Position numbers and translations under genes: made by a program. Shown piece by piece: positions 1 to 9,139 of a stretch of DNA of 64,000 bases (positions are counted from its first letter, which is position 1; every line of letters starts with the position of its first letter). The stretch lies in contig SKCR01041831.1 in assembly GCA_019454045.1 (NCBI GenBank), forward strand, positions 78,365-142,364, written 5' to 3'. The notes under the pieces were generated by a model. It made no database searches. It was not told where the DNA came from and was given only the letters and a program-made list of their open reading frames with translations. The DNA comes from Zanthoxylum bungeanum (lineage: Eukaryota; Streptophyta; Magnoliopsida; Sapindales; Rutaceae).

Positions 1-282
1 TTTGATAATTTAGAAATAAAGAAAATAACTATTAATTTGGATAAGAAGTTTCACTTGTTTAGTCACTAACTTGTTTATCTTTTTATCTTTTTGCTTTTGT
101 GTGCATTTGACGTTTGTGGGTATCGTTGTTGTAAGCCCTCACGAGGCAACAACTCGTCCACTAAGGATACCTTGGGGTTTAAAGGCTTGTTGCATCCGCT
201 AAATGTAACCGTGATCCCTACTAAGGATACTATGTTATTTTATTATTTTGCTCGAGGACTAGCAAAATGTTAGGTTTGGGGG
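1..282 (+). mobile_element. 3' internal end of an Athila/Tat-type gypsy element with polypurine tract
   Basis: This is non-coding DNA of the kind that precedes the 3' LTR of plant non-chromovirus gypsy elements. A short GCTCGAGGACTAGC-like dyad (250-263) is followed by the polypurine tract TTTGGGGG at 275-282, directly next to the LTR start. Both features are recurrent in the Athila/Tat/Ogre group (established knowledge). The polyprotein genes would lie to the left of the window. Small reading frames here have no recognisable domain. Confidence 0.75.
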
Positions 283-507
283 TGTGATGAGCGGACAATA
301 TATCACTATTTTCCACCCTTTTAACCTATTATTTTGTATTGTTTCTCAGGTTTTATGAATATTTTCATGTATTTTGTATTATTTTGTAGATAAATAAATT
401 TTTGGGAATCACTGGGATCAAATCAGGGCCAAAACAGTGAAAAACAGACAAAAAGAACAAAATTATCATTTAGGCATCACGACGCGTAATACTTCTGTGT
501 CACGACC

Positions 508-760
508 GCTAACATGCACCGGACACGTGTCAACATCAGAGAAACTTACTATCATACGCACTTTCTAACATGCGCCAGCCACATGTCAACATCACAACAA
601 TCTTGCTAACGTGTGCCAGACATGTGTCATCATCCCATGCTGCCGACACTACACGTCATTGCTTAAGTCAACGTCGCGACGCGTACAACCATTTGCGTCG
701 TGACGCCAAGCCAATAATTCAGCTACCGACGAAAAATGCGTACACGTGTCAGCATCTCAG
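508..760 (+). repeat. Direct repeats with ACACGTGT-like cores in the LTR U3
   Basis: A unit of about 30 bases, beginning GCTAACATGC and containing ACACGTGTCAACATC or a variant, appears at about 508-538, 566-596 and 605-635. A fourth core, ACACGTGTC, lies at 742-750. The cores are G-box/ABRE-like (CACGTG or CATGTG), known bZIP and bHLH targets in plants. Their position 100-330 bases upstream of the TATA box fits an enhancer role. That role is inferred. Confidence 0.6.
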
Positions 761-846
761 GAAGCCGCAGACAAGTGGCACAAATCAATGGTGCGTCACG
801 ACGCGCAATGTTCCTTGCGTCGCGACGCGCAAGCCGAAACTTTACC

Positions 847-854
847 TATAAATT
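847..854 (+). promoter_or_regulatory. TATA box of the Athila/Tat-like LTR
   Basis: TATAAATT follows a CG-rich palindrome block and precedes an AT-rich transcribed-type region. It is the best TATA match in this LTR and would place transcription start near 880, making 283 to about 880 the U3. No start site can be proven from sequence. Confidence 0.55.
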
Positions 855-1215
855 GAGCTTGATTTTATTTCAAATTTTAATACCTTCCTGAAGTTCCTAA
901 TAAATGATTAAGGATTGTATCTTTTTTGTTTAGTTTTAGTTATTTTAGTTATGTATTTTTATTTTTAGTAATAGTAGTAATACTTTCCTAAGGTTCTAAA
1001 TAAGGATCTCAAGATTTTATTTTTATTTATTTAATATTTGCACTTTGAATTATGCATTTTATTTCCATTAATAGTATTAGTTTATTTAATTTTTATTTCT
1101 TTTATGTTTATCAGTTAATTTTCTGTAGGGGGAAGGGTGATGTTTTTATTATTATAATTTAGGTTAATCTCCCTTAATTATAATATATAAATTATCTTAA
1201 AACCTCACTTAATTG

Positions 1216-1610
1216 GATACCGCCTTTATGGTCGGTTAGACTTAATTAAATTGATTTTAACCTGACTAAACTAGATACCGCCTTTATGGTCGGTTGGAAT
1301 TAATTCAAAATCTGACTTAATCAAGATACCGCCTATATGGTCGGTTGGTAATATCATGCTAAATTTATATATTATAATAAAGGAGATTTCTAAATTAGAA
1401 ATAGTAAAGGTAGATTAATCTCACTTAATTTATAATATGGAAATTGTAACTTAATAATATGGATTAAATTTGATACCGCCTTAATGGCTGGTTTTATTTA
1501 TGTATCATAATGTGACACCACTTATATGGTCGTTCTCTAGGTGACAGATGATTACCGCATATATGGATGGTTTATGGATAAATAATAACACCGCCTTTAT
1601 GGCTGGTTTG
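1216..1610 (+). repeat. Degenerate tandem repeat, GATACCGCCTTTATGGTCGG unit
   Basis: Copies begin at 1216, 1274, 1325 and 1472; weaker ones are near 1505, 1551 and 1587. Each has the core ACCGCCTTTATGG(T/C)(C/T)GGTT, separated by 30-130 bases of AT-rich DNA. The array lies downstream of the TATA box and so would be in the 5' leader RNA of the element. It is not a protein-coding repeat, since spacing is not a multiple of three and the frames contain stops. Confidence 0.8.
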
Positions 1611-2421
1611 ACTTAATTGGGTAACACTGACAATTTCTATATTATAATAAAGTGATATTTCTAAAGGTGGATCCCCTAACCCCAACATTTTATTTTTATT
1701 CTAGGGATGTGATGAAGCAAAATATTAACATGCTTAATAATTGATTTAATTATATTATAGGTAATACTTTGATTTATTTATTGAATCTTAAGCTTAATAC
1801 TTCTTCTTGCCTAATCACCAATAAGATTAATGTGGTAAACTTAAAATGAACTTGGAAAAGAGATTTTAAGTTTCAACCTTAGATTCAATAGCTCACGATC
1901 TCCCTTAAGGATAAATAACCCTTATAAGATTTCCTTCCAGGATAGACATATACTTGTCGAGCGATGGTAGCCATAATTGGAACGTGAACTTAATGAATTC
2001 AGGTAACTTTGTTAACATAGACATATGATTAATTGGGTTATTTGGGTGTTTGCATCTGACCATCAGAAGAGGCTTTTTCATATTTTTCATGTTCCAGGCT
2101 AACACAATGATTTATTACACATATATAAAAGAATCAATTCATCATTAGAATAATATTGTGTGGAATCACAACCCTCGATATTTGTGTCTTTTGTTTATTG
2201 TCCTTAGTATTTTCTTTTGTGCATTTATTTATTTAGCAAATCCACATTCAACCAACCAATCAAGCAATCATTCATTTCTCCCTTTAATTAGATATCTATA
2301 AATAATTAGTATCAATAATTAATAACAACAGTAGAAATTAAGTCATCGTGGGATCAATAATTTTATACTACTTGAGTGATACATGTGTTTGCGTAACGTG
2401 TTATTTCACCGATCAAATTTT

Positions 2422-2439
2422 TGGCGCCGTTGCCGGGGA
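2422..2439 (+). other. Primer-binding site complementary to tRNA-Asp
   Basis: TGGCGCCGTTGCCGGGGA is the perfect 18-base complement of the 3' end of plant tRNA-Asp(GUC) including CCA. It is the standard minus-strand primer site of Athila-type gypsy elements. It starts six bases after the LTR end, and shows that internal sequence in plus orientation begins here. Confidence 0.9.
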
Positions 2440-2568
2440 CTTATTTTTCTTAAGTTATTAGTTTTGAAGCTATCTATTTTACTTGTATCTAATTTTCTTT
2501 ATTTCTATCTTTAATTTATATTTATTTCTTTTATTTTTAGGTGGTTGAAGAATGGACATTATTGGGCG

Positions 2569-2850
2569 ATGGAAGAATTACGAGCTTTACAAAGAAATGA
2601 TACACCTCAAATTAGGGAGCAAGAGTTTGGTTTTCTGAGGCCTGTTGTTCTACCCAACAACTATCCATGGACGTTTGAACCAATCAATATAACATTTACC
2701 CAACCATTTCAGAACGCAATTGGGAGATGTGTGATATGTGATGATAGCCACCCGAGTGATCAATGCATATACCTTTACAATTCAGGGTGGCAGAATTATC
2801 AGAATCCTTCATGGTACAAAGAACCAACACATTTCATTGAACTTTATTGA
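2569..2850 (+). pseudogene. Athila-like gag remnant with zinc knuckle
   Basis: The open frame from the ATG at 2569 gives about 93 residues, against several hundred in an intact gag. It carries a CCHC-like knuckle (C-x2-C-x3-H-x4-C, beginning CVICDDSH), then a short segment GWQNYQNPSWY typical of the region after the knuckle in Athila-like gag. N-terminal and knuckle parts are fused with most of the protein missing, so this is an internally deleted copy. It follows the primer site by about 130 bases. A T-rich stretch ending in an acceptor-like TTTTTAG (2534-2540) precedes it. Neighbouring pol genes are absent: gypsy DNA of another family follows at once. Confidence 0.6.
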
Positions 2851-2854
2851 CGGG

Positions 2855-4987
2855 TGATGATGATTTATGCATTTGGTGATGAAATAAGCATGAATGCTTT
2901 ATTTTCAAAATGTCAAAATTTTCCCCATACCTACGAACTGGCCAAATTTAGCAAGCATGATGAGGGTTTGAATTTTTTTTTGTTTGGGCAATGATTCATG
3001 ATTGTTTAGGTGTTAGAAAGTGAGTGGTGTTTGTGTATTGATTGATAAATTTCAAGGGTGGTTAGTAGGCCCATTTTTGTCGAATTATGCTTGTGATAAA
3101 GGGTTTGAGTTTTGTTTTTGTGTTAATGAATTGTTGTGATTCATATATCTAGTGATGCTTTAGTATGAGTTCTATTGACTTGTGTTGAGAAAATCCATGT
3201 TGCAATTGAAACCTTCAAGTTTATTAATTTAAGGGTATGGTCGAATACATGTTTATGTGGGGAATGATTGAGTTTGTGATTTTTTGATTAGTTCATGCTT
3301 AAGAATGTATTGACACAAGTTTAGGTTTGTGAGTTGTAAAATTGAGTATGTTGTGTTGATAAGGACTTAATGTATGTTGTAGATTGGTAAACTTACAACC
3401 TTGAGTTTGGTATTTAAATAAAGTGGCGATTAGTTATGTTTGTAATATTTATTGTGATGTTATAAATATATAAAGCATTTTAGAGTAAGGCTTGGCTAAG
3501 TGGGTATTGGAAATTGAATTTGTTTAAATATGAATCATGTATATGTTATGACGTTGATAGAGGTTATTTTTGTTATTTTTGTTTATGATTCATGTATTTG
3601 AGTGATACTACATTATGTGTTGGGTGACATTGTGATGCGAATTTCAAAGTGGTAAGTTCTTTGATTTGGCCGAATTACATTGGTTGGTTGGGAGTTATTT
3701 TTGATAAAAAAAAAAGATGATGGTTCATGTGTTTGGGATAATGTTAAACATGAGCATGTATTGGCTTGTGTTGGGAAAACATTAAAGTTGTCACTTTTTA
3801 TTTATGTTGGTCGAATCTTGTAAACTTGTGTCATGAAATTATCTTGTTGTTTTGATGATTTTGATGATGATTTTCCATGATTCAAGTTTGATATGAGGTG
3901 ATGACACAAGTTTATTTTGTTGGTGTTGAAAACTCCAAAGGTTTTAAATTAAGTCCCTTGGCCAAATCTATAGATGTGGGAAAGGATATGAGATTTTTGT
4001 GTGTTGCGATAAATTATGCTTGTAATGTTAAAGCTTGATGTTGAGTTGGTATATGTCTAGTGTGTGAATGCAAGAAACTTGATTTAAGCTTGATGTGTAT
4101 GAAAGTTGATGCTAGTGATGATGATGATGGTAGTGTTGTGAGCATTGTTGAAGTACTTAATGAGATATTGATATATGTTGTCTATGAGTTAAGCTGAAAA
4201 CTTGAGGTGTATTTTCTTGATATGGTCAAATAATAAGTCAATTAAAGTTTGATTTTGGTTTGTGTAATGTGTTGGCCGAAAATAAAGGGTTGGTTAGGGG
4301 TTGTTTTGTTGTCATTGATAATGAATTGTTGATTAGCATGCTGATAAGTTATAGTGATTGTCTTAATAGTTGTATGTAAACTTTTATGGTGTGAAAATTA
4401 TATAGTGATGGTAAGTATTATATTTTGAGTATGAAAGTGTACTTGTGGTAGTGTTAAAATATGAGTTAGCAATGGCTTGATTAGAAAGATTTAACGTAAT
4501 ATCATGAATGTCTTGATCAAATTGTTTTGGATTATGTGTAATGTGAAGTCTTAATGTTCGAGGAGATATTTGTGTAAGTTATTTTGATTCACTTCAGGTA
4601 TGTCTCTTAAACCCATGTTTCCTGAAATAAAAGAATGGTATGAGCTATAGGTGTTCTAATAAGTAATTGTAAATATGTATATAGCTTCATAAGTATTGTA
4701 TTTAAAGTTTTCAATCTTGTTCGATTGTAGTATGTGTGTGGATACTTACTGGGTTTCTATAACTCATGCCACTTCCGCTGTTAGTTTTGCAGGTTGGAAA
4801 CCTGACCAGTCATCCACTTTGGCTCAGACATCTTGCTCGAGACGATGGATCACCCAAGTGGCAGTCACCCTCCCAAGTGCCTTGGGAAAAGTTTTAGAGG
4901 TTTAGGATTTGTGATTAATATTTTATTTATCGTGCTGAGCACGCTGTTTGTATATATTAATTAAATATTTTGATTGCTTATTATAAC
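2855..4987 (+). repeat. Chromovirus-like LTR remnant T1, plus orientation
   Basis: No gene is visible in these 2.1 kb, which are T/G-rich and full of stops. The right part (4741-4950) is the reverse complement of T4 (58800-59040). Shared landmarks are TACTGGGTTTCTATAACTCA, TTTTGCAGGTTG and the perfect short hairpin CGTGCTGAGCACG (4931-4943), a combination recurrent in Tekay/Del-type LTRs. The left boundary is a guess at the point where Athila-like sequence stops. The right end breaks at a duplicated junction (4967-5024). Confidence 0.45.
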
Positions 4988-5024
4988 ACCCTGTAATGTT
5001 TTGATTGCTTATTATAACACCCCG
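4967..5024. repeat. Tandem duplication at the T1/T2 inverted junction
   Basis: A 23-base string beginning TTTTGATTGC and ending AACACC occurs twice, at about 4968 and 4999, separated by CTGTAATG-type sequence. It lies exactly where plus-oriented T1 ends and minus-oriented T2 begins. Confidence 0.7.
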
Positions 5025-5370
5025 CCAAAGACAAGGTGCTACCGGCAGAAAATAGGATTAACCCATCTCCATAAGCCTATAAAATTTACTGAAAATTCGG
5101 CATGATGTATCCAAAAAACTGGACAACCTGGATCTCAGTCCAGCATCAAAACGAACTTGAAATAAACATCATATATCAAAATGGACCTCAGGTCCCAACC
5201 AACACATCAAAATCATCATCTAAGGGCTTCATGTCCATATCATCTATCATACTCAAGGGCTCTATGCCCACAACATCATAAGAAATAAAAAATTTAACTT
5301 AATAATATAAACCACATGCTCAGCACTTAAATAATAAAACATCAATCATAAATCTTAGGCCTCTAAACAT
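5013..5370 (-). repeat. Chromovirus-like LTR remnant T2, minus orientation
   Basis: Sequence from 5013 matches T4 from 58550 almost base for base at the start (ACACCCCGCC, then ACCGGCAG versus ACCGGTAG, then AAAATTCGGCATGATGTATCC). It keeps the central GTGCTCAGCAC-type dyad near 5314. On the minus strand this is the U5 end of an LTR, finishing in GTTATA where T4 has GTTACA. The match fades after about 5370, so the U3 side is missing. Confidence 0.55.
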
Positions 5371-6325
5371 CAATCTGGCTTCCAAGGTCTTTCATTTCTT
5401 AAGATAAACTCTCATCTGGCTCATTACGGTCATCTATATCTATGCTGGTAGGGACTAAGGCAAACATCTTATGTTTCAATGAGCTTCGGTATCCTTGTTC
5501 TGGTACTTTATGTCCTGGTAGAGTCTATTTCTCATGTAAAGTAGGTATGAGTTAGCCTCCATAATGACAGCTTCCTTGACTGGCACCACGGAGGGGTGAG
5601 GATCTGGGTAGGTCAGGGCTTTATTGGATTCTTTGGTTAAGGCAACCAATCATTTTTATGACGTCATTCATCTTATGGCATCTCACATCTATTAGAAGCC
5701 TCTACGACTATTCATGATTTCTTGCTCCTTCTGTATTATGGCTGTCCTTAGTTATTCAAGGAACTCGCTATCTATACGAGGTGCTCAAGAGCTATAGGAT
5801 ATGCTTGGAAGAATTTTCTGAGGAGGAAAGGAATCTTGCTTAGAAGGAAGAAACTTTACTTAAGTCTACTCGGCATTTTAATCTTGCTCAAGCTTGCTAT
5901 ACTCTTATTTACTACAAATTCTGGTGTTATCTTTTACTATCTAACTCTGTGTCTCTGATTCTTACTACTATCTAGTTACTTTATTCATCTGTACGTCCTC
6001 TTTTACTTTTCTTATAAATTTCTCTTCCCACTCCATTGGGCGAATATTCTCAAAACCTTACTATGTAGTCTTATAGTTTGTCTATACTTCAGCTGATAAG
6101 CCATGATATCTATAGGAAAGTTCTCAACTTGGATCTAGAGTATAGTGGTTTTCATAAGGAATATTATTCGAATAATTTAGGAAAGCTTACTAACTTGTCT
6201 ATGGAACTTAAGGATGTACTCGAGAATCGGATACTAGAGAGGTAGTGCCTCCCATACGAGTATCCCGGACATACTACGTATACCAGACCCCAATACTCTG
6301 CCCACTGCAGTCACGAACTCCCTAG
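5371..6325 (-). pseudogene. Decayed leader and 5' internal region of T3, no readable gene
   Basis: This stretch sits downstream (minus strand) of T3's LTR and primer site, where leader and gag should be. I find no frame longer than a few dozen residues and no zinc knuckle. It is probably a badly decayed gypsy leader/gag region cut off on the left by T2. The assignment rests on position only. Confidence 0.35.
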
Positions 6326-6342
6326 ACCATGCTAAGATACTA
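6326..6342 (-). other. Degenerate initiator-Met tRNA primer-binding site of T3
   Basis: On the minus strand the bases just after the LTR end read TAGTATCTTAGCATGGT, close to the TGGTATCAGAGC(C)ATGGT complement of initiator tRNA-Met. With the LTR end GGGGATGTTACA at 6347, this fixes T3's orientation as minus and its internal region to the left. Confidence 0.55.
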
Positions 6343-6346
6343 TCTT

Positions 6347-7287
6347 TGTAACATCCCCGATCTGGGGATGCCACCGGCAGGGGATATGTTAACCCATCCA
6401 CCTAAGCCTCTGATTTCCTGACTGTGAACTTTACTGAAACTCTAACACAATTATGACTCATGCATGGAACTGATGCCCAAACAATAACATGCAGGGAACT
6501 TTAATGCAAATATATACATACTCAAGACTGCTTTCTCTATGATTTAACTTCATAACATGATAAATCTTTATACATACAATCTTTACTACATAACAAGCAT
6601 AATACAAAACTATACAACGACTCTAACTGGACTCATTTTCCGATTTGACTTGGTGGACACACACCCTCTAGTGACGGCCATCTGTATCCAATTATTTCGA
6701 GCTCGTCCTCCAGGGTCCTACAAAATAAAACACTGGCAGGTTAGACTGTCATACGATTTAAGTGAGTGGACAAAAATTGAAACACTGTTACAAAAATATT
6801 TGGTTATAAAACCAAAAATTCAAGAAATGGCTTTATACCAAAAAATCTTTTTCTGTCAGAAAAAATATGGGCTTCTTTATGAAAATCTCTTATGAACTCT
6901 TTCTGAAAAACTTATATTTTTGAAGGTTTCTTATAAAATTGATGTTTTGTGAAAAACTTGCTTTTCTAAAATCCTTTCTGAAATCTGTTCTGAAAACTTT
7001 TTCTAATTTAGAGGTTTCTGAAAACTGTCTTTGAAAAACTTGACGTATGGGGGCATTACGTATTATCGTCCCCTCATACGCCTAACTAGAGCCAGGAGTG
7101 CAAATCCATGACTTTGGGGCGTTACGTATCGTCATCCCCCAAAGCATGCCACTATTGTACCTGAAACTAGTGGTCTTGGGGCGTTACGTATCGCTGTCCC
7201 CCAAGCCACTAAACTAGAACTAGTGGTGCGGATCTATGCTACCCTCCAAGCTCTGAAACTAGGATCTATGGGCATCTGTCATCCCTA
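6347..7287 (-). repeat. Chromovirus-like 5' LTR of T3, part 1 (interrupted by O)
   Basis: On the plus strand it starts TGTAACATCCCCGATC. On the minus strand this is the LTR 3' end next to the primer site. At 7287 it is cut by copia element O and continues at 52402 after the duplicated CCCTA. The reconnected sequence is continuous in character, since the GGGGCGTTACGTAT minisatellite runs through the insertion point. It has no gene content: the 112-residue frame at 6557 has no recognisable domain and lies in LTR DNA. Confidence 0.65.
7049..7250. repeat. Minisatellite of about 63 bp, GGGGCGTTACGTATCGTC unit with flanking dyad
   Basis: Clear units lie at 7049-7077, 7113-7143 and 7175-7205, each flanked by TTGGGG and CCCCAA arms that can pair, and each containing the self-complementary TACGTA. 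Weaker units continue to about 7250, and another clear one lies at 52428-52455 beyond element O. The period is 62-64 bases. The array lies in the transcribed half of T3's LTR. Confidence 0.75.
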
Positions 7288-8044
7288 TGTTAGGGATATG
7301 CCCTATACCCAACTTGTGGATGGGCTATATGTACATGTATTTGTAATATTTTCATTAATTAATAAAATGAAAATCTTTATTATACGTGTCTTACATAACT
7401 TATATGAATCATCAACACTGTAATAAAGTCCTTGGAGTAATAAGATGATGGATTCCACGCCTTATGAGAATCATTACTCTTAAATGTTCATAGTCATAGT
7501 TTTGTGAATAATCTGGGCGTTCACAAAACAGAGAGACTAGCATGATGATATGATCCACCCTTAAGTGGGGTAGCCGATCTCATAGGCTACTAGCGAAGAT
7601 CCATCCGCTTGGTGTATCACATGGATGCATGACTTGCTCGTGTCCATCGAACTGACCACTGAAAGTTTTCATATGGAGTGTTTATCCCATGTGTCCGTGA
7701 GAACTTTCATGTATCGATTATATGACTAGTTCTTAGACTTGAGGTCTTTACAATCTTATGTGTGGATCAAATAACTTTGACATTATCCTTCCCCGGTTCA
7801 AAAGATCCGGTCATAAGGGTATGATTGGGTCATTTGTTGAAACACGTGAAGTTTGTAAAGATACAACAGAGAATCACCACTCTCTAGGATAATATTTTCT
7901 TATAAGAGCAGTATTCCAGTTCGCGGGTTGATATGTGTGATCAGTGCTTGAGGCTGTGGCCACAATGGAAGAATCATGTGAGATTCTTGGGTTAGCACGA
8001 TTCATGACACTATCAACATCATACCTTTGACCATATGGGTAGAC
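7288..8044 (+). repeat. 5' LTR of O, part 1
   Basis: Collinear with 50410-51172 of the 3' LTR with scattered substitutions. It is broken at 8044 by element A after TAGAC and resumes at 17682 with ACTTTTTGTACCCTAGG, matching the 3' LTR at 51167 onward. No genes. Confidence 0.93.
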
Positions 8045-8534
8045 TGAAAGTGTTCAATCAAAGTCCCAAGGATCACAAACATGCATAAAAAACCACATAT
8101 GAACACATCAAAGGAGGTGCGGAATATACTCACATTGAATTTCGGTTTTGATGAATGAAGAACAAGGTGCGATTTTGTCTCCCTCCAAGCTCGGCAATGG
8201 CTTCTGTGAACTGCTGTGGACGCACGGTGGGGCTGGTTCGGCTTCCTCCATGTTCGGCCATTGATGAGATCCATTGAAGCTCCAAGCTTCAAGCTTCCAA
8301 GCTCATGAAGACACTTCCCTATCACCTATGTATTACTCAAAGTGTGCTAGCACTAAGTCTTGAAATAAAATCATTCTTGCTTTCATTACTTCTCGGCAGA
8401 ACCAGAAAAAGAGAGAGAAGAAGAAGAAAAACGGCTTCAAGCCGAGAGAGAAAAGAGGGAAGAAGAAAGGACCGTATGTCCTTTGCATGTGAGAGAGAGA
8501 GTGATAAGTTAGAAAATAAAAAAATGTAAAAAGG

Positions 8535-8542
8535 TTTATATA
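8535..8542 (-). promoter_or_regulatory. TATA box of A's 3' LTR (minus strand)
   Basis: TATATAAA on the minus strand, followed in the direction of transcription by a CT-rich stretch (GA-rich on the plus strand, 8400-8530), a usual plant promoter layout. The corresponding site in the other LTR (near 16021-16032) reads TTAAATAAA, so only the 3' LTR keeps this match. Confidence 0.5.
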
Positions 8543-8887
8543 ATTTCCAAAATATTTAATAACCATTTACTTTTTTATTTAAAATAAAGCAAAAGCTTTC
8601 AATCATCTCATCACCCATCATTTCTACTTTTTACTTTAAGTCACATCACATCACTTTAATAAAGTGACATGTTGTCAAGTCACATCACTCAAAGTGACAA
8701 TTGATTTGACGATTGACGCGACTAACGATTTGACGCTTGATGTGACTCGCGTGTCGCGCTCGAATCGAAATGCGAATGCGCTCGCAATCACTCTCGGGCT
8801 CGGGTTCGCTAATTCCAAATTAACGAATTTTCCGTCGCGTCGTAATTAAGTGATTACGCCTAGCGAATTCACTATTCACGTCGCTAA

Positions 8888-9139
8888 CGAATTAATTCTA
8901 AATTAATTCGTTCGCCCGAATTAAAATCTAATTTTAATTCCGCGTCGAAATCCAATTTCGATTAATATATCAAATATATTAATTTTATCGATTAATTCCA
9001 AATTAATCGTTCTCTCTCTTTAACGATATTTTATCCGAGATAAAATATTTCCGTAATTAATCCCAGATTAATTTTCTCTCTCATCGAATTAATCCCAGAT
9101 TAATTCTATCTCTCTCTTCTAATTAATCCCAGATTAATC
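8888..9139 (-). repeat. Array of nine triloop inverted repeats in A's 3' LTR
   Basis: Nine consecutive inverted repeats, each with a 3-base spacer. On the plus strand the stem/spacer pairs are GAATTAATT/CTA, GAATTAAAAT/CTA, CGAAAT/CCA, ATTAATATAT/CAA, CGATTAATT/CCA, ATATTTTATC/CGA, then AATTAATC/CCA three times. All spacers fit CNA (TNG in element sense). In element orientation the array lies 350-600 bases upstream of the TATA box. Confidence 0.9.

Larger units (their letters stand above)
283..2415 (+). repeat. Long terminal repeat of the Athila/Tat-like gypsy element
   Basis: The repeat starts TGTGATGAGC directly after the polypurine tract (the start could be 285) and ends CGATCA, six bases before the tRNA-Asp primer site. 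Its length is about 2.13 kb, which is usual for Athila-like LTRs. The inferred U3 (283 to about 880) has direct repeats, CGTCGCGACGC palindromes and a TATA box. The transcribed part holds a seven-copy degenerate tandem repeat. Having a polypurine tract on its left and a primer site on its right is unusual: a single LTR should have internal sequence on one side only. Confidence 0.75.

Noticed and set aside
1216..1610. CRISPR-like repeat-spacer array
   Set aside because: Repeats are degenerate and spacers vary from about 30 to 130 bases. The context is a plant LTR.
2422..2439. Possible tRNA-Asp gene fragment
   Set aside because: Only the 18-base complement of the tRNA 3' end is present, placed just after an LTR; it is a primer-binding site.
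6557..6895. 112-residue frame as a host gene exon
   Set aside because: Lies in T3's LTR, has no domain or plausible splice context, and is followed by more LTR landmarks.
8305..8566. Overlapping plus and minus frames of 70-80 residues
   Set aside because: They arise from the GA-rich low-complexity stretch in A's LTR and do not hold together in the other LTR copy.
8888..9139. Hairpin array as a cluster of MITEs
   Set aside because: Units are only 13-23 bases, have no target duplications and keep the same order in all eight LTRs, so they are part of the LTR.
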